64,000 nt of DNA from Deuterostichococcus epilithicus (lineage: Eukaryota > Chlorophyta > Trebouxiophyceae > Prasiolales > Stichococcaceae): the NCBI GenBank assembly GCA_033439295.1, contig JAVTLE010000016.1:2790001-2854000 (forward strand), read 5' to 3'. The notes below the pieces were generated by a model. That model worked only from the letters and a program-made list of their open reading frames with translations, was not told the DNA's origin and did no database searches. A program made the position numbers and the translations under genes. Positions 21,501 to 34,700 of the stretch are shown piece by piece; positions within the stretch are counted from its first letter, which is position 1, and the number at the start of each line of letters is the position of its first letter.

Positions 21501-23703
21501 TGGAGCGAGACATGCGTGCTACTTCACAACAGCAGGTCTGCTCTGTCACTGCACTTGCAGTCGGCGAGCATGTCACTGCAAGCCAGAGACTGCAGGCCCT
21601 CACCTGAGCGCGCAGCGCGGCCCACTCCTCTACCAGGATCTCGAACGGGCGCAGTTGGATCGCGTCCGCGGTTGGCGAGTAGAATGGCATGTTGGTCATG
21701 TCCACGATGACATGGTCCACGCCGGCGGCGACCAGCTGTTGCGCGTGGCGTGCGAGGGTGCCGCGGTAGCCTGGACAGTCCGGCTGGCCGAAGAAGCCCT
21801 GGTAAGCGCCCTCGTGCATGGCATTGTAGTTCGTCTCTGTGGCGCAGCGCAATGACAGGCGTCAGAGGCACGATGTGCCATGCGATCGTAGACAGCCGCT
21901 CAGTGGGAGCACGGACGGACTCTGGTCAGGAGCGAACTGGCTGCACAGACATTGACGCGATGAGCAGGATTGATGTGACCTGGCCACAGCGCCCAGAGTG
22001 CTGGGCAAGCGTGGGCAGCCAATTCCTAACGTGGCAAGAATGGCGAAAGTTGAGCACCGCTTGAATCAAAACCTTAGAGAATTGCGCACCGCCCTTCTTG
22101 CGGCTGTGATAAATGCAGTACGGGCCAGCATTATACTCCGGCAGGTGCTGCCAGTGAAAGTTCATGGCGAGCGCGTTCAGGTCTGGCCCGTAGAGCAGGT
22201 CCGCAAACGAAGCGTTGCGGCCTCCCGGCACCTGTGGGAAAAGCAGCACAGAGTTTTGCTGGAATGGAATTGCCATTCCCCAAAAACACAGGAGACATCG
22301 ATCAAATTCAAGAGTGACATGCCATTGCGCAGGATACGTCAACCGTGGACTCACCTGACTTCGGAGAATGGCCTCGATAGACATGGGACCGCCCGGCGTC
22401 TGCTTCGAGCGCACCTGCATCGCGTTCCAGGCCGGCCTGCAGAACCGGTGCAAGGGATGTCACGCCGAGCAACTTTCCAGCAGGCAGATGCCAGGCGCCC
22501 TCCAGCACGAGCAATTCCGCCATTTAAGCTCCGGCAAGGGCCGCCAGTCTTCAAGAGCAATACTCCTTCCAGGGTCCACTGTCAGCCGCAATCACAAACC
22601 AGAGTTATCTTGCGGGGTCACTAACACTCTGCAGATGGTACGTACAGGCAGGAATGTGGTAGACTGACCATAAGCTTACCAGTGCCACACGCTGTACTGA
22701 ATGCCGATGCGGCCGCAGGCAGTGCCATCGGGCTTCCTGCAGTCCCGAGCGCACGTCGAACAGTCCTCCCCTCTGTCGCACCTGCGCAAGGTCAGCCGGC
22801 ACCCTGATAGCAACCATCTCCGGACATCTGCAACGAGTCCAAAGCCACCCGCGGCGCTGCACCAGATGCAGGTTATTTTGGTACTGCCACACATGCAAGT
22901 TAGGGCTGCAGCAACTGCAAGCCACAGGATCATCCGCAGTCTGCTCCATCTTCGCTGATAGCGGCATTGGAGCAGCAGCAGCAGCTGCCGCAGCGGCAGC
23001 TGGTGTTTCTGTGTCGGCTGCTGCTACACTCACTTGCCATTGCCGCACAGGGAGGGCCCGCCGCCACTTCGGCGCCGTGCAGCAGGCAGCGGCGTCACGT
23101 TGCCTGCTGGCGATGGCCTGGCGGCGGTGTTGCCCTTGTATCCGGGGCGCCGGTGGCCGCTCATGGAGCTGTCAACGACTCCGCGGGCCTGCTGCATCAA
23201 CAGCACGTGCGACGCATCCGTGTCGGCCTGCAGCCATGAACGCAACAAGGTGAGACCAGCACATCAGCAGATCCCTGCGTTGAAAAGAATGTCAAATTCT
23301 CCTGCATGTGAAACGCTCACAGGTGCTACCTTGCAACCTTGCAAATCAGGGCAGGCAGGCATTGCAGAGAGCTCTTGAATGGCGCCTGCAGCAGGTCTGT
23401 ACTCAAGATCAGCTCCCAGGCCGCTGTTCAGTGTCACCAGCGCTGTCGCACCTGGCTGGTCCCCATGCGGCGCTGCCGGCTGACCTCGAGGTTTGTCGGC
23501 CCGCCGCCAGCAGCGCTGTCACCGCCAAGCAGCATGCGCGTGCCCTCTGGCAGGATGCCGAGAGAGCTACTGCTCTCATCGGAGTCCAAAGCTGATTTGC
23601 TGCCGCTGGCTTGCCCGAGAGCTCCCAGACCGGCTACTGCCAACAAGAGGATTGTCAGCAGCGGGCGGCAGCTGTCGCTGTAGCTCCGACTACGGCGGGG
23701 CAT
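18591..23703 (-). CDS. secreted or type II membrane glycoside-hydrolase-like protein
   Basis: Thirteen exons with unbroken phase, 777 residues: 23452-23703, 23034-23227, 22680-22781, 22355-22436, 22090-22231, 21604-21836, 21119-21331, 20752-20880, 20364-20516, 20027-20158, 19671-19803, 18896-19335, 18591-18719. The N-terminus is basic, then one hydrophobic helix (LLTILLLAVAGLGALG): a signal peptide or Golgi-type anchor. A short Cys-rich segment (CDRGEDCSTCARDC) precedes the main domain. That domain has the look of a (beta/alpha)8 hydrolase: AGVDHVIVDMTNMPF, AQPMWISHEDEWSFM and FLSSWNEHVAQ, the last like the acid strand of GH71/GH99-type enzymes. The C-terminus has two LYNC/TRC...C...LGYV-like repeats (RTPLYNCSS, FLSTDAECE, then TRCVGPGED and LGYVR), a pattern of small carbohydrate-associated modules, split by a Pro/Ala-rich insert. 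Enzyme class is an inference; substrate unknown. Confidence 0.75.
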
Positions 23704-24591
23704 GGGGTCCGTCACCCCCGAGACTCCGCCGGAGGATTTCTGCATGAATGAAGCGTCACTTTTTGAGGTATCCAAACGCACGCAGACCGGCACGCGAGAG
23801 TTTCCGCGGAGGTGCCTAAATTTGCAGACGGGTGCTGACGCCGACCGCCTCTCTGAGTGACAAGGACTATCCGAGAGTTGATTGTATAAAGAAAGGCACG
23901 CATCGCAGTGCCTGCAAGGAGCTGGATTGGTGAAAGTGCGCAACTCCCAGCTTTCGCGTGCATGGCAAGCTTGAGCTGCGAGCTCCAGATATAGAGGTGC
24001 AGAAGGTGCGCGCATCATTGGGCACCTCGCTGCGCATGCACATTCAATCTGTAGATGATAAAAACATCACACTCTACAATGATAGCCTCACCAGTAGGCC
24101 AGCGCCAGGAAGCGGCGCGCCTTGGTGAGGACGGTCGCTGATTACTCTGGGTGCATGCCGTGCAGTCGCAGCGCTCCGCCGGCGACCGAACAGATCGAGA
24201 AGAAAGACCTGCAAGATCGTCTTGCTGAAGCGTTTCTGCTGTCCTAGACTTTCAAGATGTCTGTCTACTCCACAGATCTGTGCGGGATCCAAACCGAATG
24301 TCGGTCGTTCACTTCGGACAGAGGCGCACGACGGCGATCAGGGGTGTGAAAGGCCCAGTAAAATGTTATTGCAGGGACGCGAACGGTTTGCGGTGCTTCC
24401 CAGGCGGTGCTGGACTGCGTATGAGGTTTCGAGTTCGAACGTGTCTGACAAATTTCGATTCTCAAGTCCGACAGCTGGACAGCTGGAGGTTGAAGACACG
24501 CAGGCCAGCAGCTGCACAGCTGTTTTGGAAGCGCGACGAATGTGCACCGGTGTGCGTCTGGAACAGCAACAGTCGGACGGTGCAAGAAGCG
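23704..24591. other. intergenic, nothing recognised
   Basis: About 890 bp upstream of the hydrolase-like gene and downstream of the PIEZO stop, both on the minus strand. It should carry the hydrolase promoter and the PIEZO 3' untranslated region. The ORF of the hydrolase extends in frame upstream to 24018, but the added residues look random, so 23703 was kept as start. Confidence 0.5.
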
Positions 24592-27500
24592 CTACTGTCG
24601 CTTCTTTGTTAGCTCGAACAGAACGGACGGCATCCTGTAAATGTTGATCAGTGCCCAATACAGCTCCTCTTCCAGCGCAAGCTCGCCCTCTGCGCGCGCG
24701 ATGTAGATGTCCTGCGGCGTAAAGGATTAAGGCGTGTCGCTTTGAGCGCCCTCCACAACGTCGCCTTACATCTGCTGCCGCAGCAGAGTCGCGGCCATGC
24801 AAGCGGCTGTGTTAATTTTAATTGTGGCCGGAGAGTTTCGTCCGCCACGGAACGAGAGGAAGGCCACGCCGAGGAGGCACCTGGCAGAGCGCGATGAGGC
24901 GGGAGGTGTTGGGCAGGTCGTCGTAGGGGATGCGCATGCGCATGTTGGAGATGGACAGCCGCAGGAAGCGCCCAATACCAAACACCTGCGCCCCCAGAGA
25001 GCCAGCAGGCTCTTTAACCGCACGCGATCCTGCAAACTGACTGCAAGCGCCGCCCTGTGAAACAATCAACAAGGTGCGACCAGAGTAGCTGTCATGGCTT
25101 CCCTGCGCAGCGAGCGCGGGAGACAAGCTCAAAAGCTAGCCCAACCTCAATGTCTGACATGGTACTGGCACGGGCTGGCGAGCACACTGAAGCAGCTGCG
25201 TGTTCCTTCAGGCTCTCTCAGCTCCCACTCAGCTCCGACAGTCACAGAGAGGGGCCAGTAGCGCACGAAGGTGATGTACAGGCCGGTGATGCCAAAGGCC
25301 GACACCGTCTGGCCCAGCAGCCCTGATTGGACGCGCTCCATCACGCCCACCAGCCTGCGACCATTGGTGCAGAGGTTCTTTAATATAGTAACGTATTTGT
25401 GATGCAATGTGAATTTCTGGATGCAGGCCCGACTGGACGCGCTGCGTGACGCCCTGGCCTGCGGACACTCACTCTTGAGCTCAGAAAATGTGCATAGTGT
25501 TGAGCGTTGCCCTGATAGCCTCGCCCAGACGTGTGCCATGCGCCCACCAGCCTGCACACCGATCCGAAAATCAGCTCGAGAAGACAGACCAGATCGACAA
25601 GCGTGCTCTGGGAGCATCGCAACCCGTCGCGGTGGCGGATGTGCCGCGCAGGGCTGGACAAGTGGCAAGGCTGCCTCGAGGTTCTCGAGTGACTCACTGC
25701 ACCCAGGTCGTCCGACGAGGCGACGACTGAGTCTGCTGGGCTGTGCCTTCACCGGCAGTCTACAGGGCATCGGCGACCACCGGCCGGTGGCGGCGCAGCC
25801 ACAGCCATGCACAAGCGCCACCCCGCAGGGTGCTGTGCCACAGGAGTAGATCGACACATCAACAGAGTGCTCTCAGCACAGCATCAGTCTCCCACCTCGG
25901 GCCGCACGTTGACTTGGGGCAGTCAACCAGCCCGGCTTCCGTCGCATTCACGCGTCGTCCCTCAGCATCCAGCACATCGCAGGCGAGCCGCCACCAGGCG
26001 CCGCCGGCAGCACCTGACCTGCCGGCGTCAGCGTTGCGGGCGCGCATAAGCGACGCGTTGCAGCCAACCCACTCTCGGTCCCAGCCGCCGCCGTCCACGC
26101 CTGCAGGCGGCAGGGTGGTGTGAAGGTCTCAGACTTAAAAACCGAATTCCTGTCGATCCTGTCGCTCCCGGTCAAGTTTCCGCAGGCCTGATCAATCGAT
26201 AACCACAAGCCAACATGCCCTACACTGTACGCCCGGCATTCTTGTGGCATACGACCCAGCCCATCTGGCCCGCCAGCTTCAATGCAGAAACAAGAATCAA
26301 GATGCATGCAGCGGATGTTGGAGCGCTGCATGGAGGAGTCTAGTGATCGGAATTTCGCAGGTAGACTTGACGCACCGCGTGCCAGGTTGGCGATGTCTGG
26401 CTGCACAGCGCAGGCATCACCCGCAAAGCGCCAGAATAGACCGTACAGCCCAGGGTGGCCTGGCGACTCGGGCTCTGCGCCGCTCGGGTCGCTGCCATTG
26501 AGCGCCATGAGCCGCGCGCTGCTGCGATTGCCCTAAAGCGGTGAAAAGAGAGGTGCATCCCTAAGTTGAAGGTGGATGTCGGTATCATCACCTACGAGAG
26601 GACTCGGCTCTGCATCACAGCTGCTGCGGCCGCACTGCATCCCAGGCACCAAGAGCAGAGCAGGAGCCTCACGTCCAGCACTTGCAGCAGCTGGGTCCGC
26701 GACAGCCCGGCCAGTGGGACCGACACCGAGCCGTCGCAGGCGGGGCCGCCGTGTGCGCTGGCCGGCGGCGCGGTGCGCTGCACGCGCCAGCCGATGCGCA
26801 GCTCGGCGCCGGGGCTGCGCAGCAGCCGCCGCAGCGCGGCCTCTGCCGGCGGTGACACCTCCCACAGCCGGTCCGCGTCCTGGGGCGAGGTCAGCAAGGA
26901 AGCTCGAGGTTTAAGGTCTAAGAGCTGAGGAGGGGCTGGAGGCGCTGGTGCGTCGTGAAATGCCATTGACGTCACACAGGTCCTTTTGTACGATCCTCAG
27001 TGGATACAGGCCGGAACTCATCAGCATGCATCACAGCTCCGGGGCCCGCCAGTTGCCGTGCGGCACCTGGTGCTTTAGGGTGCTGAAACTGCTCAGAAAT
27101 GCTCATATGTGCAAGCAACCGTACTTGATGGGGATGACCCCAGGGGTGGGAGGGTGGAAGGGGCACGGGAAAGGACGTGGACTCATTTCAGGGCAAAGGA
27201 CGTGGACTCATCTCACCTCGATGATGAGAAGTGTTCATCCGTGCAGGCACACACAATCGAGGGCATAAACCCAGCGAGGGGGGGAACCCAAAGGATTGGA
27301 GAAGAACACGATCCCTTCTCACCTCAGCGATACACATCAGCTTGATCTGGTCCGGTGTGTACTGCCCCTCCAGCCCAGGCGGCAGGGTGTCGTTGGGCAG
27401 CGCGCCTGATAGCGCCCGCCGCCCGCCGCCGTCCCACAGCGGGAAGGCTGCAGCACGGCCGCGGGCATCGGCGCCGGCGATGCTTGCGTTGACAGCAAAT

Positions 27501-29874
27501 GTCTGGATGCCCGGTGTCTGGAAGGTGGGGTTGCCTGCGAGGTTGCAGGGTGTGATCGCTGTGAGACGTGAACGTGGCTCCAAGCCTGAAGCCGTGTGTG
27601 ATGATGAACCCTCCTCCCGTCACCTGACGGGACGCTCACAGGCACAGTCATGCAGAGCTGCGGCAGAAAGCAGCGGGCTGCAGCAGAATTCCAATGAACA
27701 TTGCGCACCTGTGGAGAATATGAGCAGCGGCACCCACAGCAGAATCAGCAGTCCCACGAACAGCAGCGCGCCCTGGCCAGCACGGCAACAGACTCGGGTC
27801 AGCCGCTGCGCGGCATCGACAAGCTGCAGAATTCTGGCGAGGCACCAGTCAGCAGCCCAGCAGTGCCTGTCACGCGGCAGCCATGACAGCAAAAGCATGG
27901 TACGCGCCGCCATAAGCATGCACCAGCACGCACGAGGTCTCCAAAGGGGGCTTTAGGGTCTGGGGTCACCTGAACCAGCTTCTGGTAGCGGGGCACGCGC
28001 TGGCCCAGGGAGCGCTGCGAGCGGCTCTTCTGGCTGACCGTCACGAAGTACAGCGACATGTTGATGTCCTGCGCGCCACCAGCAGCAGTCGTGCTTATGT
28101 GAATTTGGCACCCCACCAGGCGAGCTGCGGCATCTGGCTCAGGGTGGCAGCGCCATGGGCAGCGCCCTGAGCGGCGCCTTGCAGCCAGACTCGCAATACT
28201 GATGTGCGCGCATGCAGGTGCCGCAGAACTGAAGGGGCAAGATGAGCGCAGTATGGCGGTGCCTGGCTTCCGCTCCAGCCTGCCAAGGAGGCGCTGCATG
28301 CAATGCGTCGCCATGCAGACAGCACGTGCAACGACACCGACCCCACCTTGACCCTCAGACCCAACCGTTAAACCCACCTCCAGCTTGAGCCAGTCGAACA
28401 GGCGCAGCGTAGTTGCCGTCGCCGACCAGTCTAGAATCTCCCGCAGCTCGTACACGAACGGCACCGCGGCAAACACCTGGAAACCCAGCCAGGAGACCAT
28501 CCCCGTGGAGCGCGTGAAGACGAAGGAGTGGCGGCCACGGCCGCCCCTGCAGTGCAGGAAGGGAACGTCAATGAAGTAGTCAATTGAACGTCAACTGGGG
28601 GACCGCCGTGTGCATATCCGCTAGAGATAGAAAGATTAATGACAGAAGTGTTCCGGCTCACGAAAACAGCGCAGCCATCAGCCATATCCACAAGCTGCAT
28701 CGGCAGTTGATTCGGTGCATTCATGTGCCCTGGCCGGAAATCGCACTGGTAGGAGGCGGGCGGCGGGTAGCCGGAGCGCAGCTGCAGCGCCGAGAAGACA
28801 AAGGCGAGGCACTTGAGGGCAGCAAACACGCGCAGGTGCGCGCGTGCAGCGCCGCTCGTCTCCAGCGGGCTCCAGTACAGGCTGAGGCAGTACCAGAAGA
28901 CCAGTGTCGCCTGCCCCGCCAGCAGAAGTGCCTGTCGGGAGCAGCAGCAATGACTCGTTTGAGCCTAGGGACACCGAATGGCAGCTACCGGCGCATGGGT
29001 TGTGTTGCCATGTTGCGAATGATTCTCTACAGGGTGGCCCGACAGCACCCCCTGCCCGGCTGCTGGCCCAGGGTGCACAGCTTTCAACTTTCGACTTCCA
29101 TGCAACTGAGCACAAGGCACAGCTATGATGCAGAACAGCAGGGTCAGACGTGCAGCCGTGGCATCACACGATTCTGCAGCCTGGGGTGTAGACCACTGTA
29201 TAGACCACCGGGCCTATCACCAGGCACAGGAAGCGTAGGACCACACAGACAGATCAGACAGGTTCATCTGCAACAATGGATCCGCTACGTTTAGTTCGAT
29301 CTCAGAGCGCCCGCCGCACCTTGCCGAGGTGTTGGCCGAGCGTGTAAAACACGCGGTCCAGCACCAGGCACAGGAACAGCAGGATGAGGGTGTACAGGTA
29401 GTCTGCCGGGATGACGCGCTGCTCCGTGAGATCCGCCAGCGTGCGTGCGCTCTGCAGCACCATCTGCAGCGCAGGCCAAGGTCCGGGGCTCAGTCATACA
29501 CACACTCGAGTGACAGAGAGTGACATAGACCCTTGAACTGCAGCTGCTGTGTGAGGTCGGCCGGTGTGCGCCCGCTCTGCAGCATCAGCTGCGGGACTGC
29601 GGCAGCTGAAGGGGAACCCGCGGATGGCAGGAGAAAGGCGCTGCTCTGTTGGGCGAGGGCGCACGTGCGCTATGCACCACATCTGCACGGCCAACGCGTC
29701 ATGCACGACCAGTTCCACGCAGCTGCTAGCAGGCAGACAGCTGGAAGCAGACACCCTGACGACGGAGCGCACCTGATAAAAGAGTGCGACGTACAGGAAG
29801 GCCAGCAGGTCCGCCGCCACGGTGAGCAGGTACCAGTCCTGCTCCATATGTGCGTGCGGCTCCACGCCAGACAC
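24592..29874 (-). other. PIEZO C-terminal pore module, exon map
   Basis: Thirteen contiguous exons in unbroken phase encode the last 603 residues: 29773-29874, 29320-29463, 28747-28931, 28378-28546, 27970-28068, 27709-27772, 27323-27534, 26673-26879, 26421-26532, 25896-26100, 25267-25354, 24881-24985, 24592-24711. In order they hold two blade helices (DLLAFLYVALFYQ; IPADYLYTLILLFLCLVLDR), the lead to the pore (FAALKCLAFVFSALQLRSGY), the PFEW motif exon, a basic amphipathic segment (SQKSRSQRSLGQRVPRYQK), the outer helix (LLFVGLLILLWVPLLIF), the cap (27534 down to 25896, including several Cys and N-x-S/T sites), the inner helix (GQTVSAFGITGLYITFVFGIG) and the cytosolic C-terminal domain. Exon 26421-26532 uses a TAG acceptor. 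Confidence 0.9.
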
Positions 29875-31703
29875 CTGCCGCCATCAACTCACGCCTTGCA
29901 CTTGACGGATGTGAACTGGAACGGATGTCGTCAGCTCGTCGATGTTGTTGCTTTGCGCATTGCCTCCATATACGCGTGCGGCGTCCGAACAGCCAGAACA
30001 GGAACATACAAAGCCGTGTGATGTCGCTGTTCGTAGAAATTTGGTGAACATATCATTGTACAGGATGGATCATTGTGGTGACATGCGTGCCCCGGGACAT
30101 CAGAGGGAGAGCCTTCCGGACACGACAACTTGTGATGGAGTGGAGGACCATACTCGCCTGCAGTTCCACGGCGACGTGAGGCGATTCCCTGGGCGTGGCG
30201 CCATGCCTGTGGCCGCGCGCCGAGCGGCGGCGCACCTGACGCAGCATGACCGGCGGCAGCGGCGGCTGCGGCGCAAAGGGCACCTCGCCCGGTGCCGGCG
30301 CCGCAGAGTTGGCCTGCTGCGCGCCTTCGATGTTGGCCTCCGGCGCGCCTTCGCTGCTGCTGTGTTGCGGGGCGCCCGGCGGCCTGCTGCTGCTGCGGCG
30401 CCCGCCGCTGCTGGGCTGCCGGCCAACACCGGGATGCTGGATGCCGGAAGCAGCAGACGACTGTGGCTCCAGCCCCGTGTCAGATGTTGCAGGTTCAATA
30501 TCCACCGGCCAGCTGGTCAGGGGCCCGGAGGAGGCAGATTGACTGCCACGGGCCGCCAGCCGCTCTTGCTGCTGCTGGCCCTGCTGCTGTTGCGGTGACT
30601 GCTGCTGCTGCTGCTGTGAAGATTTGTCCGGTTCAGAATTCGAGGCCTGCCGCCGGACGTCAGACGACTGCCGCTTCTGCGGCGATGGCAATGCCTGCAG
30701 CACACCGGCGTCGAGCGATGCGCCTCTACTGCCTGTGGACAGGCATCGTCGGTGTGTCAGGTAGGTGATACGATACCGTGTTGCTGCCAGCACATGCAGA
30801 GGTGCAGCAACATCGCCGTCTCAGAAGTTTCGCAAGCAGATGTAGAAGTACAGTCCAGAAAACCTTCAGGCAGCAAACGTCTGCAGGCACGTCGAATGTG
30901 CAATGATTCACTCTGATATGGCTAAAGGAGATGACATTCCTTCGAGGCTGGCGGGCTGGGGCTGCTGCGGGGCGCCGCCCCGCTGCCGGTCCTGCTGGAA
31001 GCGCTGGAGAGTCTCCGCCACGTGCCGCGCTGGCTGCAGCGACCTGCACAGCAGGCAGCAAAGCGTGTCATATGTGCGCACGCTTCATGAGATGACGAAA
31101 CACCATCGGGAAAGTGGCAAGAGGGAAAGTGGCATGGGGTTGGTCATGCCGGTTTGCCGGCCCACTAAAGAAATCTATGTAGAGCCGGGGCCATAACATA
31201 GTAATCACAGGGGGGGTCGCAGGTTCGATTCCTTGGGATCAATCGGCGCCTGCTGCCCAGGGCACCTGAGGGGCCAGCCGGCGACCGGGGAGTAGCCGGC
31301 CGTGTTGCGCGGCGTAGAGCGCAGCGCGGCAACCTCCAGCAGCGCGACCGCGCCGCCGTTAGGGCGGCCGTAGACGCGCGTCACCGCAGCCGACAGCGGG
31401 CCGATGGTGGCGAGGTCCACGAAGTGCGAGGCGCCGGCGGCGGCGGGGCTGGCAAAGTGCTCCTGTGCAGCGTCGCGCACAGGGAGTCTCACGTTGCTTG
31501 CACCTGCTGCACGCTCGAGTGCCATTTGCAAGGTGCCAGGTTTCCTACCCACAGGATCGTCTCCTGCCGGCCGGCATCCAGCTGTTGAACGAAGTGTCGC
31601 TGGGCCTATGAGGCCGTGTCATTACTGCAAACTCTTGCAGGACGCAGGAAGGAGGCGTCACCTGCCCGGAGCGCGGCATGTCGATGAGGCCCGGCTCCTC
31701 TGT

Positions 31704-31741
<38 letters not shown>

Positions 31742-34700
31742 TGGTATGAGTGAGCTCTGCCTGGCGGCGCGCCCGCCGCTGCCGTGCCGCTGCCAGGTCT
31801 GCCGTACGATAGGCGTCTAGCACAGCGCGCACGCGCGCCTGCAGGGAGCGCTGTCCCTCGGCGCTCGTCCAATTGGCGCCGTCTGCAGGCGGGCAACTGA
31901 GGCTTCGGGCCTAACAGGATCTTCAGGGGACGATCGTGCGGTATGAGCAGCTCCCCGGAACAAATGGGCAACACTAACGACGCCCTGGATGTCCGACAAC
32001 ACCAGCTGCCGCTGTGTGCAGCAGAATGGGGTTGGGCAGCGTGCGGGGCATTCTCCATCACAAGGTGTTTCGCCTCATATGCAACTACAGCTGTAAGGTC
32101 GTCTGAGGGTGGCTCAGACCAATATGATCCCACCCTGGGGCTGCGCCACCTCCAGCAGCACGAAGTACAGTGGCCGCTCCGACGCCATCGTCACGCGTGC
32201 ATAAAACTCGTACACGCCCAGCGCCGCCGACGCCGTCGCATCGATGGAGCGGTGCAGCCAGTCTGCTTGCGCCTGCTTCAAGAAAAGTGGGGAATGACTC
32301 AGGGTCGAGAGCTTGGCAGAAGGACTCGTATCAAAGGTCGGTCTGCCCTGCAGTGACTAATTGGTGCCGCCAGCTGACACAAAATCGAAGTAGACCTCAC
32401 AGTCCGGTGTGAACTCTGGTTCTCGGGTTCGCTATCTGAGCCTGTGCACATGACGGCTCAGCAGAGTCCCGCATGCAGTGCGAGTGGGTTTGTCTGTGTA
32501 GCTTGAGCACCTGGGCAGACTGCATCATGGCTGAGCCGGTGCGCAGGGGTGCAGAGCCAAGATTGGCGCCGCCGCTGCCCGTCATCGCTGCGGCATCACT
32601 GGTGGCGGTGCCAGCAGCGATTCGTCCGTGCCCTGTCTCGACATCTGCTGTCGCTGGCTTGTCTACAGCCGCCGCGCCGGCCTGCGAGACCCCACAGCAA
32701 TTGTGGCCCAGATCCCAAATCGCACCCATGTGCTAATGGTCGATGCTGAGTCTGAAGCCTGGGAACATGAAGGCTCCTTTATAGGCGTGTCTTGTGCACG
32801 CCAGATAAACGGCTGAACTCAGAGAGTGGTGTGCAATGCAAGGTCGTCAATGGCACTCAGGGAATCAGAGCTGGGATGTTAGCAGTTTCGAAATGCCTGG
32901 AGGTAGGACAGGGAGTAGCTGTGCATAAGGGTTCCCAGGTACAGCAGGAACAGCGGCAGGCACCGCCATGCCGCTTGATGCAGGCCCACCTGCGCAGGGG
33001 GAATGCATTCGCTACACTTGTGGCGGAATGCGCAGATGTGCAAGGACAGGGGCTGACAGGCTGCCGGCGCGGGAGGCAGACTGTGTGCATCTGCCAGATC
33101 GCACACGGCTCGGCACGTTGTGCAGGTCAGGCAGCGTGCCAGTGAGGCGGCAGGAGCCGCTCGAGGCGCATCCTGCGATGCTCGGCAGCAGGGCTGGAGT
33201 CGAGAGGCGTCGCACCTCCTCCATCTGCGTGCGCAGCAGCGGCGTGACCCAGGCGCAGCCGAGGCGCGTGGGGATCTGCCACACGTACTGCGCGATGAGC
33301 ACAGCCTCTGTGTACATCAGCACCGCCTGCAATAGCACAGGACCGTGATCATGGTCGTGGCCACACTGGCACGATGATGTCGATCAGGGCTGCGGAGGCG
33401 CCGCTGGGACGGCTCCGTATCTGGCACGACTGAGGCAGGGCGGCTGCCCTCACATGCCCATGCACCGTGACACCAAGACTGGCTGAGGAGGCTGGAGGTG
33501 CTGGAAACCCCCCCTCGGGTCGACAGCGAAACAGCGCTGACAGTATTGTCTGATATCAATGGGTGCACCTCCCAGTACTGCCGCCGCGGCGCTTGCGACA
33601 GCAGCGCATATCCCAGCAGGCTGGCCGGGTACGCCAGCGTCAGGAGGCTGAAGTCAGCCACGAAGACCGCGATGAAGAGCGAGTAGACCAGGTAAGCCTC
33701 TCGGTCCTCGCCCCGAAGTGCCGCCGCCAGCCGGCTCAGCCAGCTGCGGCTGCGGCCGCTGCTGACGCTGTCGCTGGTTTCGTCGTCGCCGCCGCCGCCG
33801 CCGCCGCCTATCTTCGGGCCGCTGGTGGGCTTGTCTCCGCCAGTCACCGGCGACCGCTGCTGCTGCTGCTGCGGCTGCTGCTGCTGGGTGCTGACCAGGG
33901 AGGCGGCGGCGTCAGCTACCTGCTCCATGCCTGTGCATGAACGACCAGGTGGGGAGTGACTGCCACGGCCAACCTTCAGACTCTGACTAGCAGCGGCAAC
34001 TATTGGAGGCCGAAACCAGGACAGGGACCGGGGCTGGCTGTGTGAGAATGCGAGCTTGCGCTCTGGCTTAGACACACCGATCGTGCCGCAACACGCACAA
34101 CCAAACCGGGGTGAGGCAGCAGCTATGGAGTTCATCTTCAGTGACTGCGACAACCAAAAGCCCAACCAAGGAGCCCACCCCTGTCCAGGGCGGTGGATGA
34201 GGGGAAGGTGCCGCGCAGCTGTGCCTCCTTCCGCACCCCCTCGTCCTCGTCCTTGCCCCCCGGCAGCGCATCGTCGCCCTCCTCTGCAGGCGTGAAATCC
34301 AGCAGCATGGGGTCCACATTGTACACGCCGCCCTGCCGCCTGGACACGCCCGCCTGCAGGCCATGGGTTCAGGGGGTTAGGGTTAAGGGTTCGCATTGAC
34401 AGTTGGACGGCCAGAGGATGGCCTGCAGAGGCCCGGGGTTACCTTACAGCTTTAGACGGGTGACGGCGCATATCTGGACAACTTCTCTGTCCCTCGAACT
34501 GGAACCAGGGATGCTCCTGGAAGAGCGGCCAACAAGGGGGGCCTGCCCTGCACACTGTCCCGGCGCGTAACCGGCTGTGGTTGCAAGGCGCTCAGGGCCA
34601 TCTCCAGGGCAGATAAGTGTCTTCGATGGTCGCAAACGAAGGCCCACCTTCAGACGGCGCACGCGCTGCGCCCGCATGCGCCGCAACCGCGAGGCAGCGA

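Noticed and set aside
31222-31232. tRNA B-box-like GGTTCGATTCC in a PIEZO intron
   Set aside because: The flanking bases do not form a T stem of five pairs, and no matching A box, anticodon arm or acceptor stem is present at the right distance. At most a chance match or fragment.
33317-34396. 359-codon minus-strand ORF as one exon
   Set aside because: It crosses PIEZO exons 34179-34353 and 33569-33930 and the introns around them; the text between exons is low in meaning and holds no helices.
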